DNA from: Omnitrophica WOR_2 bacterium RIFCSPHIGHO2_02_FULL_52_10
GTDB taxonomy: Bacteria > Omnitrophota > Gorgyraeia > Zapsychrales > Zapsychraceae
NCBI GenBank assembly: GCA_001805655.1
Contig: MHGR01000066.1
Location: 1,481-7,576 of the forward strand
Direction of reading: 5' to 3'
DNA: 6,096 nucleotides
A program made the position numbers and the translations under genes. A model generated the notes under the pieces. It was not told the DNA's origin and made no database searches. It saw only the letters and a list, made by a program, of their open reading frames with translations. Below, in pieces: positions 3,889 to 6,096 of this stretch (the stretch's first letter is position 1; each line of letters opens with the position of its first letter).

Positions 3889-6096
3889 ATGACCGACGAA
3901 CGAGACAATTTTAATCTGCCCGGCTCATGGATGATACCGTATGAGCCCCCTTCTCGAAAAGGCGTAAAAACCTTTGAGAGCGCGCAGGATGCCTCTGTGC
4001 CCGAGGGCTTTGATTTCGGTAAACTAAATCCGTCCGAGGAAGCGGCCGATGGCGCCGGCAAGCCCGAACATTTCCGCAGCCGCTTCAGAGGCTGGATACG
4101 CGCGGTGGCCCTGGCCGTTGTCCTGGTCTTCGTGCCCGAGCAGGCCAGCTGGGCGTTCAATTACAATCCCCTGGTATTGTGGGGCGAGAAGGAGCGGCAG
4201 GCTACACAGGCCGCGCAAGCCGGCCCCGAGGCGTCCGCCGATGATCTCGTCTCGGCCCAGATTGCCGGCAGCATCAGTCACCTTTTAAACCAAATCGCTT
4301 ACAAAGAGCAGACGCGCATCAAACTGCAGCTTTCGGGACAGGCGGCCCAAGGCGCCGACCCCGAGCTGCTCATCGATTCCCAGAAGCCTTTTACCAGAAA
4401 CCGCATCCGCGAAATCACCGATTGGCTGAGCGACCCGGGCATCCATCCGCTCAACTGCGGCGTTTTCGCCCTCAAAGATATCTTAGCCAGCCATGATGTC
4501 GAGGCCAGCCTGGTGGAGCTGTCCGTCAGCTCCCTGATGGTCGATTTGATGAACGACATCGTCCGGCCCGGGGAGGCGAAACTCAAGACTTCGCTCTTCG
4601 CCATCAAAGAAGTGGTCGACGCCTACGGGCTCGACCTCAAGGCCGCCAAGCTTGCCCCGGCCGATGTCCTGAAACTCCAAACGCCTTTTATCGCCAACTT
4701 CAGCTCCGAGCACTTTGTCACGGTCAACGAGATCACCGCCGCGGAAGTCCTCTTCTCCGACATCGGCCGGCCGCAATCCCTATCCAAAGAAGAGTTCGCG
4801 GCGCGGTTGAGCGGCTTTGTCCTGGCGCCGGCACTGGACCAACAGAAAAACGTCGCCTTCGAATATGTCCCGGACGCCATGACCGCCTTTGTCTGGGGCA
4901 ACAAGTGGGTCGACCGCTCCGATGATCTGCCCGGCATGACGAGCATCGGCGCCTCGTTCCTGCAGTTAGGGATTCAGATTATCGGCGCGATTATTGGGCC
5001 ATATTTCAGTCCTTTAGGGTTATCCTTCGGCACGTTCGCTTTTGCGTTAGGGGTTTCCCAGTTCGCCAGCACCATGTCTACTATCTGTGTCATGGAAGGC
5101 GCGTGCAGCGAAATGGGGGGGATGATATTGTCCGGCGCGATTTCGGGGGGGATGTTGGGGTTTGCCGGCGGGCTCAACCCTAGTGGGTGGTTACAATCAG
5201 CAGCGGGCGCGGGTTTATCTGCTACCACTGCGGCGCTCGTAGGAGCGGTCTCTGGGGCGGTAGTCGGGGCGGGGGTCAGTTTCCTTACATACGAAATCAC
5301 GGAAGCTATTCTGGATGAAGATGCCGGCATCATAGCGCAGCTCCTGGTCGGCATTGCGGCGTCGCTCGTCGCTAACACCGTTATGGCGGGAGTTAATATA
5401 GGGATATTGGAAGGAGTGTTCGGCATAAATACGGGCACACCGGGCGATAGTTTATTCGCCAAGATCTTCAATGCCATTACGGACAAGCTTAAAAATATGT
5501 TTGGGCTGGCTAAGACCGACCTGTCCTCACTTAAACAAGTCATGAAAGCGTTACTTGATGGCTTTACGTCCAAGGACGGCGGCATCATCCAAAAGCAATT
5601 GGCCGCTCTGGCGATCCGGTTTATCGCCGATAAAACCGGCCTGGTCAAGGCAGATTCCGACCTCTCCGAAGCGCTCGGGGAGTTAGTCGTGTTGGCGCTG
5701 GGGATGTTGCGTGATTCGACAAGGCAGCAGAAAGCAGAGCTTGTTTTTTATGAAGTGTTTGATGAGGAATATCGTGAGGCAGCCTGGAATAGGGTCACGG
5801 ACTTGGATTCGAAAACAGGCGTACGCACGCTGAATGAACAAAAACTTGAGGGTTTTCTCACTGATTATGCGGGCACGTTTTCTGACTTAGACCTCGATAC
5901 TTTTAACGCGAAAATGAAGGAAATAGATGAAAGGTACGAATCTTCTTCCGAGAAGATCTTAACGGCGCATGCAAAAACAACAACAGGACAAGCCATCGTA
6001 TCGGCTGAGGCCTCTAAGCTGGGGGCAAAGATGGGGCTGACAGATGAAGACGCGGATCGATTAGAAACATCGATCCTGGCGAAAGCCACTGAAGAT
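3889..6096 (+). CDS. Large secreted protein with C39-like peptidase domain (3' end outside window)
   Basis: The frame is open for 736 codons and runs off the window. An in-frame stop at 3871-3873 makes the ATG at 3889 the first usable start; no Shine-Dalgarno is visible. After a polar N-terminal tail, residues 65-90 form a basic-then-hydrophobic export signal (RFRGWIRAVALAVVLVFVPE) ending in SWA, with likely cleavage after A89. Residues about 180-325 fit a C39 (papain-fold) peptidase: HPLNCGVFALKDIL with Cys190, then FSSEHFVTV with His275, then LFSDIGRP with Asp291 and the closing SKEEFAARLSGFVL. The usual oxyanion Gln six residues before the Cys is Gly184, so activity is uncertain. From about 350 to 515 the protein is Gly/Ala-rich and hydrophobic, with several possible membrane spans and a Cys400/Cys406 pair. 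From 516 onward it is charged and helical, with no family recognised. Codon use changes near residue 360. It may be an exported protease, a surface protein or a polymorphic-toxin-like protein. Confidence 0.85.
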   Translation, partial: MTDERDNFNLPGSWMIPYEPPSRKGVKTFESAQDASVPEGFDFGKLNPSEEAADGAGKPEHFRSRFRGWIRAVALAVVLVFVPEQASWAFNYNPLVLWGEKERQATQAAQAGPEASADDLVSAQIAGSISHLLNQIAYKEQTRIKLQLSGQAAQGADPELLIDSQKPFTRNRIREITDWLSDPGIHPLNCGVFALKDILASHDVEASLVELSVSSLMVDLMNDIVRPGEAKLKTSLFAIKEVVDAYGLDLKAAKLAPADVLKLQTPFIANFSSEHFVTVNEITAAEVLFSDIGRPQSLSKEEFAARLSGFVLAPALDQQKNVAFEYVPDAMTAFVWGNKWVDRSDDLPGMTSIGASFLQLGIQIIGAIIGPYFSPLGLSFGTFAFALGVSQFASTMSTICVMEGACSEMGGMILSGAISGGMLGFAGGLNPSGWLQSAAGAGLSATTAALVGAVSGAVVGAGVSFLTYEITEAILDEDAGIIAQLLVGIAASLVANTVMAGVNIGILEGVFGINTGTPGDSLFAKIFNAITDKLKNMFGLAKTDLSSLKQVMKALLDGFTSKDGGIIQKQLAALAIRFIADKTGLVKADSDLSEALGELVVLALGMLRDSTRQQKAELVFYEVFDEEYREAAWNRVTDLDSKTGVRTLNEQKLEGFLTDYAGTFSDLDLDTFNAKMKEIDERYESSSEKILTAHAKTTTGQAIVSAEASKLGAKMGLTDEDADRLETSILAKATED

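Noticed and set aside
3570..4160. 196-codon minus-strand frame across the start of the large gene
   Set aside because: It overlaps the signal segment of the C39-containing gene and runs through REP palindromes; the composition is typical of antisense translation.
4299..5648. Several minus-strand frames (4299-4607, 4483-4776, 4623-4946, 4974-5648)
   Set aside because: All lie opposite the continuous 736-codon plus-strand frame, which has recognisable signal and peptidase features.

Overview
The window looks like an accessory stretch of chromosome from an uncultured Gram-negative bacterium with mid-range GC genes. The combination of a Tad/Flp pilus platform protein, a very large secreted multidomain protein whose signal segment ends in a Gln-x-x-Trp-Ala pattern, and intergenic DNA crowded with palindromic repeats fits the Omnitrophota (PVC superphylum). 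That placement is an impression from gene content only; no marker gene is present.

Layout. Positions 1-271 are a gene-free leader with several hairpins. A TadC-like (GspF/T2SSF family) inner-membrane protein follows at 272-1162 (+). Tail to tail with it, five bases apart, is an AAA_14/DUF4143 ATPase at 1168-2331 (-). Positions 2332-3888 hold no convincing protein gene. This stretch contains two inverted copies of a compound hairpin repeat (2422-2514 and 2989-3160), one of them carrying an 84-nt hairpin-bounded insertion. It also contains a TGGACAT inverted-repeat array (2816-2899), several perfect palindromes, a likely small structured RNA with its own promoter and intrinsic terminator (about 3421-3553), and a run of REP-like palindromes leading up to the next start codon. 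From 3889 to the end of the window runs a single uninterrupted frame of 736 codons that leaves the window. It encodes a secreted protein with a C39-like papain-fold cysteine peptidase domain, then a long Gly/Ala-rich hydrophobic region and a charged helical region.

Functional picture. TadC would be part of the pilus assembly platform, with its partner genes presumably upstream of the window. The ATPase is an independent cargo-type gene with no obvious link to pili. The large protein is probably exported and may process or be processed by a peptidase activity. The most unusual material is the non-coding centre: hairpins related by compensatory base changes, an empty/filled pair suggesting a small IS200/IS605-like non-autonomous insertion, and the candidate RNA gene.
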